NCBI GenBank assembly: GCA_017648065.1
Contig: JAGCJJ010000027.1
Location: forward strand, 1 to 44,273
Direction of reading: 5' to 3'
Source of the DNA: Kiritimatiellia bacterium
GTDB taxonomy: Bacteria; Verrucomicrobiota; Kiritimatiellia; RFP12; UBA3636
Length of the DNA stretch: 44,273 bases
Part shown: piece after piece, positions 1-6,902 of the stretch
Layout of the letters: every line of letters starts with the position of its first letter
Position numbering within the stretch: the first letter of the stretch is position 1
Translations under genes and position numbers: made by a program
Notes under the pieces: model-generated
Seen by the model: the letters and a program-made list of their open reading frames with translations, nothing else
What the model was told of the DNA's origin: nothing
Database searches by the model: none

Positions 1-924
1 AAGACCTGTTTTTGCTATGAAAGATGAGATACCAGAACCATTAAAGCAATTTGATGGAATAAATGGTACTTTTTCTGGCCAAATAAATTCTCCTGTTAGA
101 GAAGTACAATTTTGGAATGTATTGTAGCCCATATTTGTTAATGAATTTGGAATATTAATTGAGGAAAGTGCTGTACAATTTTCAAAAACAGAACCTTCTC
201 CATTGTTATAATTACCAAAAGTAACAATTCCTTCAGTAAGAACGACATTTGTTAATGCTGTGCATCCTGTAAAGGCAGTACGTTCAAGAGCTGTACAATT
301 AGAGCCTTCTTGGATTGTGAATGATGTGATTTTGGATCCAGCAAAGTCTTTAATTCTTACTGGTCCAGCATTCTTGGGCCAAACAATATCACCATAAACC
401 TGTGTTTGGTAAAAGCTGTTCCATGTTGTTGTTGTAAGTGATTCAGGGAGTTTTAGCTCAAAGCATAGAGAATAGCACTGGTTAAATGCACCACCTCCCA
501 TTGAACGAAGCTCTGCTGGAAGTTGACCGATAGTTTTAAGGTTTGTACAATTATTAAATGCCTGCTGACCAATAAATTTAATTGTATCAGGAAGAAACAC
601 TGTTTCAATGTTTTTGTTTCCATTAAAGCACTGTGCAGCAATTGCCTGAATTGTTTTAGGTGTTCCATCTGCTAGCTCAATAGGCTCTGTTAGGTCGAAA
701 AATTTATCTGTTACTTCAGTGCAATTTCGTAGTTGGATTTGATTTGCAACAATGCCATTACCCCATGTACCTTGTGTTGTTTGAGCATTCAATGTAGTGC
801 CCGCAGGAGTTGGGCCAGTACCATCTGCGACAATAACATTAGCACCATCGTAAATCCACTTTGCATAAGTAGGAATAGCCAATGAAATAAGTAATGCTGT
901 TATTAAAGTTTGTTTTGTTTTCAT
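1..924 (-). CDS. BspA-like leucine-rich repeat (LRR_5) secreted protein, 3' end outside window
   Basis: Reading the minus strand from the ATG at 924-922 gives an open frame to the window edge (308 codons, no stop). It begins with a signal peptide (MKTKQTLITALLISLAIPTYA) and continues with degenerate repeats of the LRR_5/BspA type, such as FNNCTNLKTI, FTGCTALTNVVL and FENCTALSSINIPNSLTNMG, spaced about 22-25 residues. This family is usually exported and displayed at the surface, often in host-associated bacteria; ligand unknown. It has the same overall style as the LRR genes at 29235-33045 but a different N-terminal segment after the signal peptide. A good promoter lies just upstream (969-996, minus strand). 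The C-terminus and any anchoring domain are not visible. Confidence 0.85.
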   Translation of the reverse strand, partial: MKTKQTLITALLISLAIPTYAKWIYDGANVIVADGTGPTPAGTTLNAQTTQGTWGNGIVANQIQLRNCTEVTDKFFDLTEPIELADGTPKTIQAIAAQCFNGNKNIETVFLPDTIKFIGQQAFNNCTNLKTIGQLPAELRSMGGGAFNQCYSLCFELKLPESLTTTTWNSFYQTQVYGDIVWPKNAGPVRIKDFAGSKITSFTIQEGSNCTALERTAFTGCTALTNVVLTEGIVTFGNYNNGEGSVFENCTALSSINIPNSLTNMGYNTFQNCTSLTGEFIWPEKVPFIPSNCFNGSGISSFIAKTGL

Positions 925-968
925 ATACACCATTAAAATTTGTTAGTTGTTCTCTTAAATAATCATAT

Positions 969-996
969 ATTATAGACAATCATTAATATTTGTCAA
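969..996 (-). promoter_or_regulatory. Sigma70-type promoter for the minus-strand LRR gene
   Basis: On the minus strand TTGACA (996-991) is followed after 16 bases by TATAAT (974-969), both perfect consensus hexamers, about 45 bases before the ATG at 924. The CACGAAT repeat array starts only about 15 bases upstream of the -35 box. Confidence 0.75.
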
Positions 997-1010
997 ATCC
1001 AAACACCTGT

Positions 1011-1580
1011 ACACGAATATACGTACATGGATATGTATTTTCAAGGACACGAATACGCACGAATTTGCACGAATAATTTAGGTGTCTGTTGGGATTTGAA
1101 ACTTTTGGATTGGGGTTCTAAGTACACTAAAATATTCTAATTCCAATAACCCATAACCCCATTCGTACGTACACGGATGTGCTGGTTTACAAAGACACGA
1201 ATATACGTACATGGATATGTATTTTTCAAGGACACGAATACGCACGAATTTGCACTAATAATTTAGGTATCTGTTGGGATTTGAAACTTTTGGATTTGGG
1301 TTCTAAGTATACTAAAATATCCTAATCTCAATAACCCATAACCCCATTCGTACGTACACGGATGTGCTAGTTTTCAAGAACATGAATACGCGTACATGGA
1401 TAAGTATTTTTCAAGGACACGAATACGCACGAATTTGCACGAATGATTTAGGTGTCTGTTGGAATTTTGGACATTAGGATTTGGGTTCTAAGTACACTAA
1501 AATATTCTAATCCACATAACCCATATATCCTAATTCGTGTATTCCCATTCGTGCAAAATCGTGAATATTCGTGTCCCTTT
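1011..1580. repeat. Tandem array of about 185-200 bp CACGAAT-rich repeats (units 1-3)
   Basis: Three consecutive units start at 1011, 1195 and 1380 (periods 184 and 185). Each has the same order: a block of GACACGAATACGCACGAATT type, TTTAGGTGTCTGTTGG (or TATCTG), a central stretch with GGGTTCTAAGTACACTAAAATAT, then CATAACCC and an inverted ATTCGT block. Units 1 and 2 end in CGTACGTACACGGATGTGCT. Unit 3 ends instead in a run of ATTCGTG motifs that is the inverted counterpart of its own beginning: arms 1415-1444 and 1547-1576 pair at 27 of 30 positions around a 102-base centre. No credible gene lies in it; short open frames are repeat-derived. Confidence 0.9.
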
Positions 1581-1756
1581 CCATTTAAAAACACCATCCA
1601 TTCATTCCTTATTCGTGTTACACGAACACATCTAAATTTATTATTGTATTATTTAATAAAGTAATTTTTATTATAAAATTTTAATAAATTATAATAATAC
1701 TTGTATCAGATTTTATTTTTTGATAAATTATATTCGTGTATAGGAGATGAATTGTT

Positions 1757-2137
1757 ATGGATACAGATTGTGACTTATTATATAAAGAAGAAGTAAACAA
1801 AATAGTTTGTTGTGCATTTGAAGTATCAAATATTCTCGGACCAGAATTAGCTGAAAAGCTATATGAGCGAGCTTTATGTCAAGAATTTAGATATAGAGAA
1901 TACCATTTTGATCAACAAAAAAAATTTAATGTTATTTACAAAAACATTATCATTGGTGAATACATTCCTGATTTAATTGTTTTCGATAAAATTATTATAG
2001 AAATAAAATCTATTAATAAACTTACTCAAGTTGAATGTGCTCAAATCCTTAATTACTTACGAATAACTGGATATAAAGTTGGCTTAATTTTAAATTTCAA
2101 ACATCGCAAACTTGAATGGAAACGATTTGTGTTATAG
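1757..2137 (+). CDS. GxxExxY family protein (PD-(D/E)XK nuclease-like, PDDEXK_3)
   Basis: A 126-residue protein matching the GxxExxY family: an N-terminal helix with VSNILGPELAEKLYERAL, then EYIPDLIVFDKIIIEIKSI and QILNYLRITGYKVGLILNF. P71-D72 and E82-x-K84 form the PD...ExK core of the restriction-endonuclease-like fold. The first Gly of the signature's second half is replaced by Glu (E30-L-A-E33-K-L-Y36), a mild deviation. The start ATG follows GGAGATGAATTGTT. The biochemical role of the family is not established; the intact metal-site residues suggest nuclease activity, which is inference. The gene sits alone between two nearly identical 201-bp palindromic repeats (1380-1580 and 2184-2384), and its 5' leader itself contains ATTCGTG (about 1731). 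Confidence 0.85.
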   Translation: MDTDCDLLYKEEVNKIVCCAFEVSNILGPELAEKLYERALCQEFRYREYHFDQQKKFNVIYKNIIIGEYIPDLIVFDKIIIEIKSINKLTQVECAQILNYLRITGYKVGLILNFKHRKLEWKRFVL

Positions 2138-2145
2138 CACCATAT

Positions 2146-2384
2146 ACACGAATATACATACACGGATGTGCTGGTTTTCAAGAACATGAATACGCGTACA
2201 TGGATATGTATTTTTCAAGGACACGAATACGCACGAATTTGCACTAATAATTTAGGTATCTGTTGGGATTTTGGACTTTAGGATTTGGGTTCTAAGTACA
2301 CTAAAATATTCTAATCCACATAACCCATATATCCTCATTCGTGTATTCCCATTCGTGCAAATTTGTGCGTATTCGTGTCCCTTT
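2146..2384. repeat. CACGAAT-rich repeat: partial unit plus full palindromic unit 4
   Basis: 2146-2183 matches the tail of units 1 and 2 (ACACGGATGTGCTGGTTTTCAAGA). 2184-2384 is a 201-bp copy of unit 3 (1380-1580), with about a dozen substitutions and no indels by eye. Arms 2219-2248 and 2351-2380 are inverted complements at 28 of 30 positions. Together with units 1-3 this places the GxxExxY gene inside the array. The following 2385-2549 (AT-rich) leads into mutL; I see no further gene in it and no convincing -35/-10 pair. Confidence 0.88.
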
Positions 2385-2549
2385 ACTTAAATATCCTCAT
2401 TCGTGTACGCTTATTGGTGTTATGGATTTGTCTGTAAATTGTTGATTTTCAATAAAACAAATGTAGACTTTTTTTTCGATTATTTGTAAAATATAGTACA
2501 GAAATAGAGGCTATTAGGTTATTACAATAATACATATTTTTTACAAACA

Positions 2550-4535
2550 ATGAAACAGGACGAAAATGCTAAAATTCAACAACTTTCCGCACATGTTGCA
2601 AATAAAATAGCAGCAGGTGAGGTCGTGGAGCGTCCTGCTTCTGTTGTAAAAGAGTTATTGGAAAATTGTGTTGATGCTGGGGCTACAAAAATTGATATAG
2701 ATATTTCTGCTGGTGGTCGTAAGCTTATCTCAATTACAGATAATGGTTGTGGAATGAGCCGCCGCGATGCTTTAATGGCTCCAGAACGCCAGGCTACAAG
2801 TAAAATTCGTGAAGTGGATGATATTGAGCATATCACAACACTTGGTTTCCGAGGAGAAGCCCTTGCATCTATTGCTTCTGTATCACGATTCACAATTAAG
2901 ACACGACGAGAACAGGATAATGCAGGAACATTGCTAGAAATACAAGGCGGTAAACTGCTTAATGTTTCTGACTGTGGTGTTCCTGCAGGTACTTGCATTG
3001 AGGTTCGAGATTTATTCTTTAATGTCCCTGCTCGTCTCAGTTTCTTACGCAGTTTCCAAACCGAGCAAGCACATATTCGTAATATAGTTTTAGTTCATGC
3101 TATCGCATATCCAAAAATCATGTTTACACTCAAGTGCGATGGTGATGAAATTTATCGCTTACCAGCAGCAGACAATCTTTATAATAGATTATATGAGCTT
3201 GTGGGCGAAGAAGAAATGTCACGCCTAATTCCTTTTGATGGTGTGCATAAAAATATTCGCGTTTATGGTTATGCTGGTATTCCTAATTGGACTCGCTCTG
3301 ATAGAGGTGGTCAATTTATCTTTATAAATGGCCGCCCAGCAGCAACTTCTGCCATTCATGCAGCTATTCGTGAGGCATATCCACGTTTGGATGAGACGCG
3401 TAAACCTATATTTTATCTATTTATAGAGCTTCCTCCTGAGGATGTAGATGTAAATGTTCATCCAATGAAGCGAGAGGTTCGTTTCCGTAGAAGTAATGAT
3501 GTACGAGATGCAGTAATTGCTGTTATGTCGGAGGCTTTGCAGGGAAATAATAGTGGAATAAGCTATGGCATGCCAGAAGCACCAATCCAAGAGCCGCCAG
3601 TTGTTGGTGGAGATATTACAAGTGCTTCTCCTATGCCAGCTCCAGGAATTACGATACCTGCACAGGTGTCTGTAGCTCCGGTAACACCATCAAGCTTAAG
3701 CCATGGTGCTCAACCTAAACAAGAATCATCTCTAGTTTCAACACCACCTGAGGCATCAATTCCTCAGCCATCTGCACCAGCACCAATTCCTGTGGATTTG
3801 CCTTTTGCTGATACTGTTGTTATGCCTTTTTCAAATTTACAAAGGCATGATTGGTCTTCAAATGGTCCAACTAAGGCAACCGCTTCTAATAATGAAACTG
3901 ACTCTGCCACAATAGATAATTTGGAGACGACTCCACAAATAAATGCAAATTCTCCTTTGGCTGAATTTAAGATATTAGGCAGACTTGAGAGTGGATATGT
4001 TATGCTGGAAACACCGGGTGGTTATACAGTGTTAGACCAAAGCTCTGCACATGAACGTGTTATTTATGAGGCTTTGTTAAAGCAAACAGATGCAAAACAA
4101 ATCTCTCAGATGCTACTTATCCCACAGACTGTTGAGCTTAAACCAATAGATGCCAGAAGAATTGAGGCATTGTTACCTTATTTTAAAGATTTAGGTTTTA
4201 GTATCGAAAAATTTGGTTCTTCATCATTTATAGTTGATGCATTACCAGCTCCAATTTCTGATACAGATTGTGGTATGGTCTTGCTTGATACAATTAACTA
4301 TTTAGAGTCAGCTGGACCAAATAAGCGAAGAGAACGCTGGCGTGAGGAAATGATTGCCGCAGTGGCTTGTAAAGTTGCTGTGAAAAATAGACAAAAGCTT
4401 TCAGATCAAGAGCTTGTAGGAGTGATACGTCGTTTAGCAATTTGCGATATGCCTTATACAAGTCCAACAGGTAAACCAACAATGATTTTTACTTCATTAC
4501 GTGAAATAGATCGACGCTTTGGTCGCACTAGATAA
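2550..4535 (+). CDS. mutL: DNA mismatch repair protein MutL
   Basis: 661 residues. The N-terminal GHKL ATPase has the MutL signatures: NKIAAGEVVERPASVVKELL, DNGCGM and GFRGEALASIASVS. DVNVHPMKREVRF ends the transducer domain (about residue 310). A Pro/Ser-rich disordered linker (about 335-460) leads to the C-terminal dimerisation domain. MutL couples mismatch recognition by MutS (encoded at 26051) to strand incision. In the C-terminal domain the endonuclease motif DQHAxxERxxYE appears as DQSSAHERVIYE (496-507) and the CPHGRP motif as SPTGKP (638-643), so several expected metal ligands are missing; nicking activity is doubtful. The next gene starts 13 bases after the stop, so the two are probably co-transcribed. 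Confidence 0.95.
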   Translation: MKQDENAKIQQLSAHVANKIAAGEVVERPASVVKELLENCVDAGATKIDIDISAGGRKLISITDNGCGMSRRDALMAPERQATSKIREVDDIEHITTLGFRGEALASIASVSRFTIKTRREQDNAGTLLEIQGGKLLNVSDCGVPAGTCIEVRDLFFNVPARLSFLRSFQTEQAHIRNIVLVHAIAYPKIMFTLKCDGDEIYRLPAADNLYNRLYELVGEEEMSRLIPFDGVHKNIRVYGYAGIPNWTRSDRGGQFIFINGRPAATSAIHAAIREAYPRLDETRKPIFYLFIELPPEDVDVNVHPMKREVRFRRSNDVRDAVIAVMSEALQGNNSGISYGMPEAPIQEPPVVGGDITSASPMPAPGITIPAQVSVAPVTPSSLSHGAQPKQESSLVSTPPEASIPQPSAPAPIPVDLPFADTVVMPFSNLQRHDWSSNGPTKATASNNETDSATIDNLETTPQINANSPLAEFKILGRLESGYVMLETPGGYTVLDQSSAHERVIYEALLKQTDAKQISQMLLIPQTVELKPIDARRIEALLPYFKDLGFSIEKFGSSSFIVDALPAPISDTDCGMVLLDTINYLESAGPNKRRERWREEMIAAVACKVAVKNRQKLSDQELVGVIRRLAICDMPYTSPTGKPTMIFTSLREIDRRFGRTR

Positions 4536-4548
4536 TTTGAGGGAAACT

Positions 4549-6267
4549 ATGATGAAACTATTTAGTACACATTTGGAAAATGGCGATAAAAATAATAGAT
4601 TAATTTTATTGTTTCATAAGCTTTCATTTTGTTGTGTATGTGGAGTAGCAATACTTGGACCATGGGCATTTAGTGCATGGGAAATGTGGTGGTTTTGGCC
4701 AATTGCATTACTATTATTCGCAGGCGTTGCTTTTGCTGGAATTGGTTCTATAATAGAAATGGTGATAAATAGTTCTTATGGAGATACAGCTCCAGAGTCT
4801 GGTTATTTTCTATTTGGTCGCCGTAAATTAGTGATGCTTCTCTCCATTTGTCCTTTTGTTATTTATGCTGTAATTCGTTTTGTATTTCATTCCGATGCAG
4901 AGCATCAGTTTGTTTACATGGATGGCGAGAGAAGTTTGTTGCTTTTTATTACCCCAGTATTATTAGCAATAACTATGCTTTTGGTTTGCACACGAAAGCG
5001 ACTAGTTTGGCTAAGCTTTGCTATTTTAATAAATATGGCTGTAATAGCCATTTATTCAATAATCAACCACTATATAACTAATGATACATATGTATTATGG
5101 TTTGAGGTTCCTAGGTCAATGTGGTATGGTGGAAGAGCGACGGGTGTATTTTTCTGTCCAAACCATCTGTCAGCGTTTATGAATTTTGGAATTCTTTTTA
5201 TTATTGCATTATTGATGACCCCACGTAAAAAAGGAGTAGAGGTTAAAGAAGTGCTTTGGCTGAATATAACAGCAGGATGTTTTTTGCCAATTCTTCTATG
5301 GGCTAATGTTTTAACTCTTTCTCGTGGTGGAATGGCATCATTATTAGTTGCATTAGTACTTGGTTTGGCACTGTTTGGATTTAGCAATAAGAAGCTAAAA
5401 CATCGTTTGGCAGCAATTTTTAGTCTAATTGCAGCAGCTGTGCTTATGTTATTTTTGATATTCTCTACAGAAAATATAATTCATGAGCGTTGTAAAAAGC
5501 ATCCTTTTTATCTTATGCTAACAGCAGATAATGTAGATACAACAGTAGCAGAGCGATTCCATGACACATTTTGGTATACATTTGATCGTGGAACATATAT
5601 TGGTGCCGCATTGCGTGCATGGGAAACAAGTCCGGTTCTTGGTATTGGCCCAGGTCAGCATTCTAGCCGTTGGGGAGAATTTGCTGCAACACCTGATGGT
5701 ACAAGAGACCCATATAAGGCACCACGCTTACGTAATGATGGCTATCATTTATATGAGGTGCATAGTGATTGGACACAGCTTCTAGAAGAATATGGTATTG
5801 TTGGTATTGTGTTATTTATTATACCAATGATTACTATTATTGGTGGATTAATTAATGCAAAACGTCAAGCTTTAAAAGATTTAAATACTCATGCAGACGG
5901 GCATAGTTCAAGAAAAAGACATATAGAAGAAAATGAATCAGTTGCTTCTTTAAATAAAGTTTCAGATGATGATTTTGTAGAAGAAGATGACCTAGAGGAT
6001 GAATTAGAAGAAGAGCTATTTGAGAGACATCGCCATCATAAGCGTCATCATAGGCATAGAAAGACAGAATATGGATTTGCAACACTTACATCTCCAGTAG
6101 AATATAAATTAGCAGCAGCTCTTCCATTAGCAGCATTGTTGATGTGTATATGTATGATATTTCATTCTTTAGGAGATTTTAGTTTCCAAATTCCAGCAAT
6201 TGTGTGGACATTTGCTATTTTTATAGCATCTGCATTAATGATAAATTCAGAAATTAAACGCCGTTAA
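4549..6267 (+). CDS. O-antigen ligase / Wzy-like polytopic membrane protein
   Basis: About 572 residues with around a dozen hydrophobic segments and the Wzy_C/O-antigen-ligase signature region: a large periplasmic loop followed by HLYEVHSDWTQLLEEYGIVG and a hydrophobic helix, which corresponds to the H(N/S)D.LQ...E.G..G motif of the family. Such proteins join or polymerise undecaprenyl-linked glycans on the periplasmic face. After that helix lies a strongly acidic run (about 5965-6021) followed by a His/Arg cluster ERHRHHKRHHRHRK (6022-6063), unusual for the family. I place the start at the ATG at 4549 (4552 possible) behind GAGGG; an in-frame TTG at 4519 overlaps mutL and has no ribosome site. 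Ligase versus polymerase cannot be decided from sequence. Confidence 0.8.
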   Translation: MMKLFSTHLENGDKNNRLILLFHKLSFCCVCGVAILGPWAFSAWEMWWFWPIALLLFAGVAFAGIGSIIEMVINSSYGDTAPESGYFLFGRRKLVMLLSICPFVIYAVIRFVFHSDAEHQFVYMDGERSLLLFITPVLLAITMLLVCTRKRLVWLSFAILINMAVIAIYSIINHYITNDTYVLWFEVPRSMWYGGRATGVFFCPNHLSAFMNFGILFIIALLMTPRKKGVEVKEVLWLNITAGCFLPILLWANVLTLSRGGMASLLVALVLGLALFGFSNKKLKHRLAAIFSLIAAAVLMLFLIFSTENIIHERCKKHPFYLMLTADNVDTTVAERFHDTFWYTFDRGTYIGAALRAWETSPVLGIGPGQHSSRWGEFAATPDGTRDPYKAPRLRNDGYHLYEVHSDWTQLLEEYGIVGIVLFIIPMITIIGGLINAKRQALKDLNTHADGHSSRKRHIEENESVASLNKVSDDDFVEEDDLEDELEEELFERHRHHKRHHRHRKTEYGFATLTSPVEYKLAAALPLAALLMCICMIFHSLGDFSFQIPAIVWTFAIFIASALMINSEIKRR

Positions 6268-6801
6268 ATATAATTCCGAGTCTAAAATTATATAAAATAA
6301 TGCAAAAAAAGTGCTATAAAGCATATTTATAATATTTTTGTAAGATTTAAGAATGTGTGCTACATTACATGTGGTACACATTTTTTATATAATCAACTAG
6401 ATTTTTGGTTGTTGTATTGATGATACACCCCATTAAGTTTTATTTAAATTTTGTAGTGATCAAAAACTAGATAAGTCATAAAGTTTCAAATAGTTAAATT
6501 GATTTTGAATGTTTTTGATAAAAAATAGCTAAAATTGTTTATAAGAGTGTAATATAAAATATATCTAGCAGTAGGGAAGTATGTATAAATGCGATATATA
6601 TAGAAAAACGAAAACTCTATAAATATTAAGATTTAATAACCAAAATTGAAGGATTTTCTTCTTGTAATCAGTGGAAATTATAAAATTTTATTAACACTAT
6701 TTAGTTCAATAACATATATCACATATTGAATTTTAATACTTTATTCCAAAAGTATCATAAAAATTTATTCAAAATAACCCTATTTTGCTATATAAACTTT
6801 G
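6268..6801. other. AT-rich intergenic region, no gene seen
   Basis: The gap between the O-antigen-ligase-like gene and glgP is very AT-rich with many stops on both strands. I find a weak terminator (6352-6387) near its start and a promoter (6802-6830) at its end; the ~400 bases between them show no recognisable repeat, RNA gene or coding region. Confidence 0.6.
6352..6387 (+). terminator. Probable intrinsic terminator after the O-antigen-ligase-like gene
   Basis: AATGTGT (6352-6358) pairs with ACACATT (6376-6382) around a 17-base loop; the stem runs into TTTTTT (6381-6386). Short, AT-rich stem, so moderate support. Confidence 0.45.
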
Positions 6802-6830
6802 TTGCTACAATTTTTTAATTGTGGTACAAT
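6802..6830 (+). promoter_or_regulatory. Sigma70-type promoter of glgP
   Basis: TTGCTA (6802-6807), 17-base spacer, TACAAT (6825-6830), 72 bases before the glgP ATG. Confidence 0.55.
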
Positions 6831-6902
6831 TCACTCGTGTTATTTGATATATCTTACAGATATATTTAGGGTTAAGAAAAATTAGTGAAAGAAATATAAA
6901 AA

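Noticed and set aside
1452..1664. 70-residue open frame in the repeat array
   Set aside because: It lies entirely in repeat unit 3 and its AT-rich tail, has no ribosome site, and is low-complexity translation of ATTCGTG motifs.
1011..2384. CRISPR array
   Set aside because: The repeat period is 184-200 bases with no short direct repeats separated by unique spacers, and there are no cas genes; these are long palindromic units.
2576..2998. 140-residue open frame antisense to mutL
   Set aside because: Shadow of the mutL coding frame on the opposite strand, with no ribosome site or recognisable protein features.
4519..4548. TTG start for the O-antigen-ligase-like gene
   Set aside because: It overlaps mutL, lacks a ribosome site, and adds ten polar residues; ATG at 4549 follows GAGGG.
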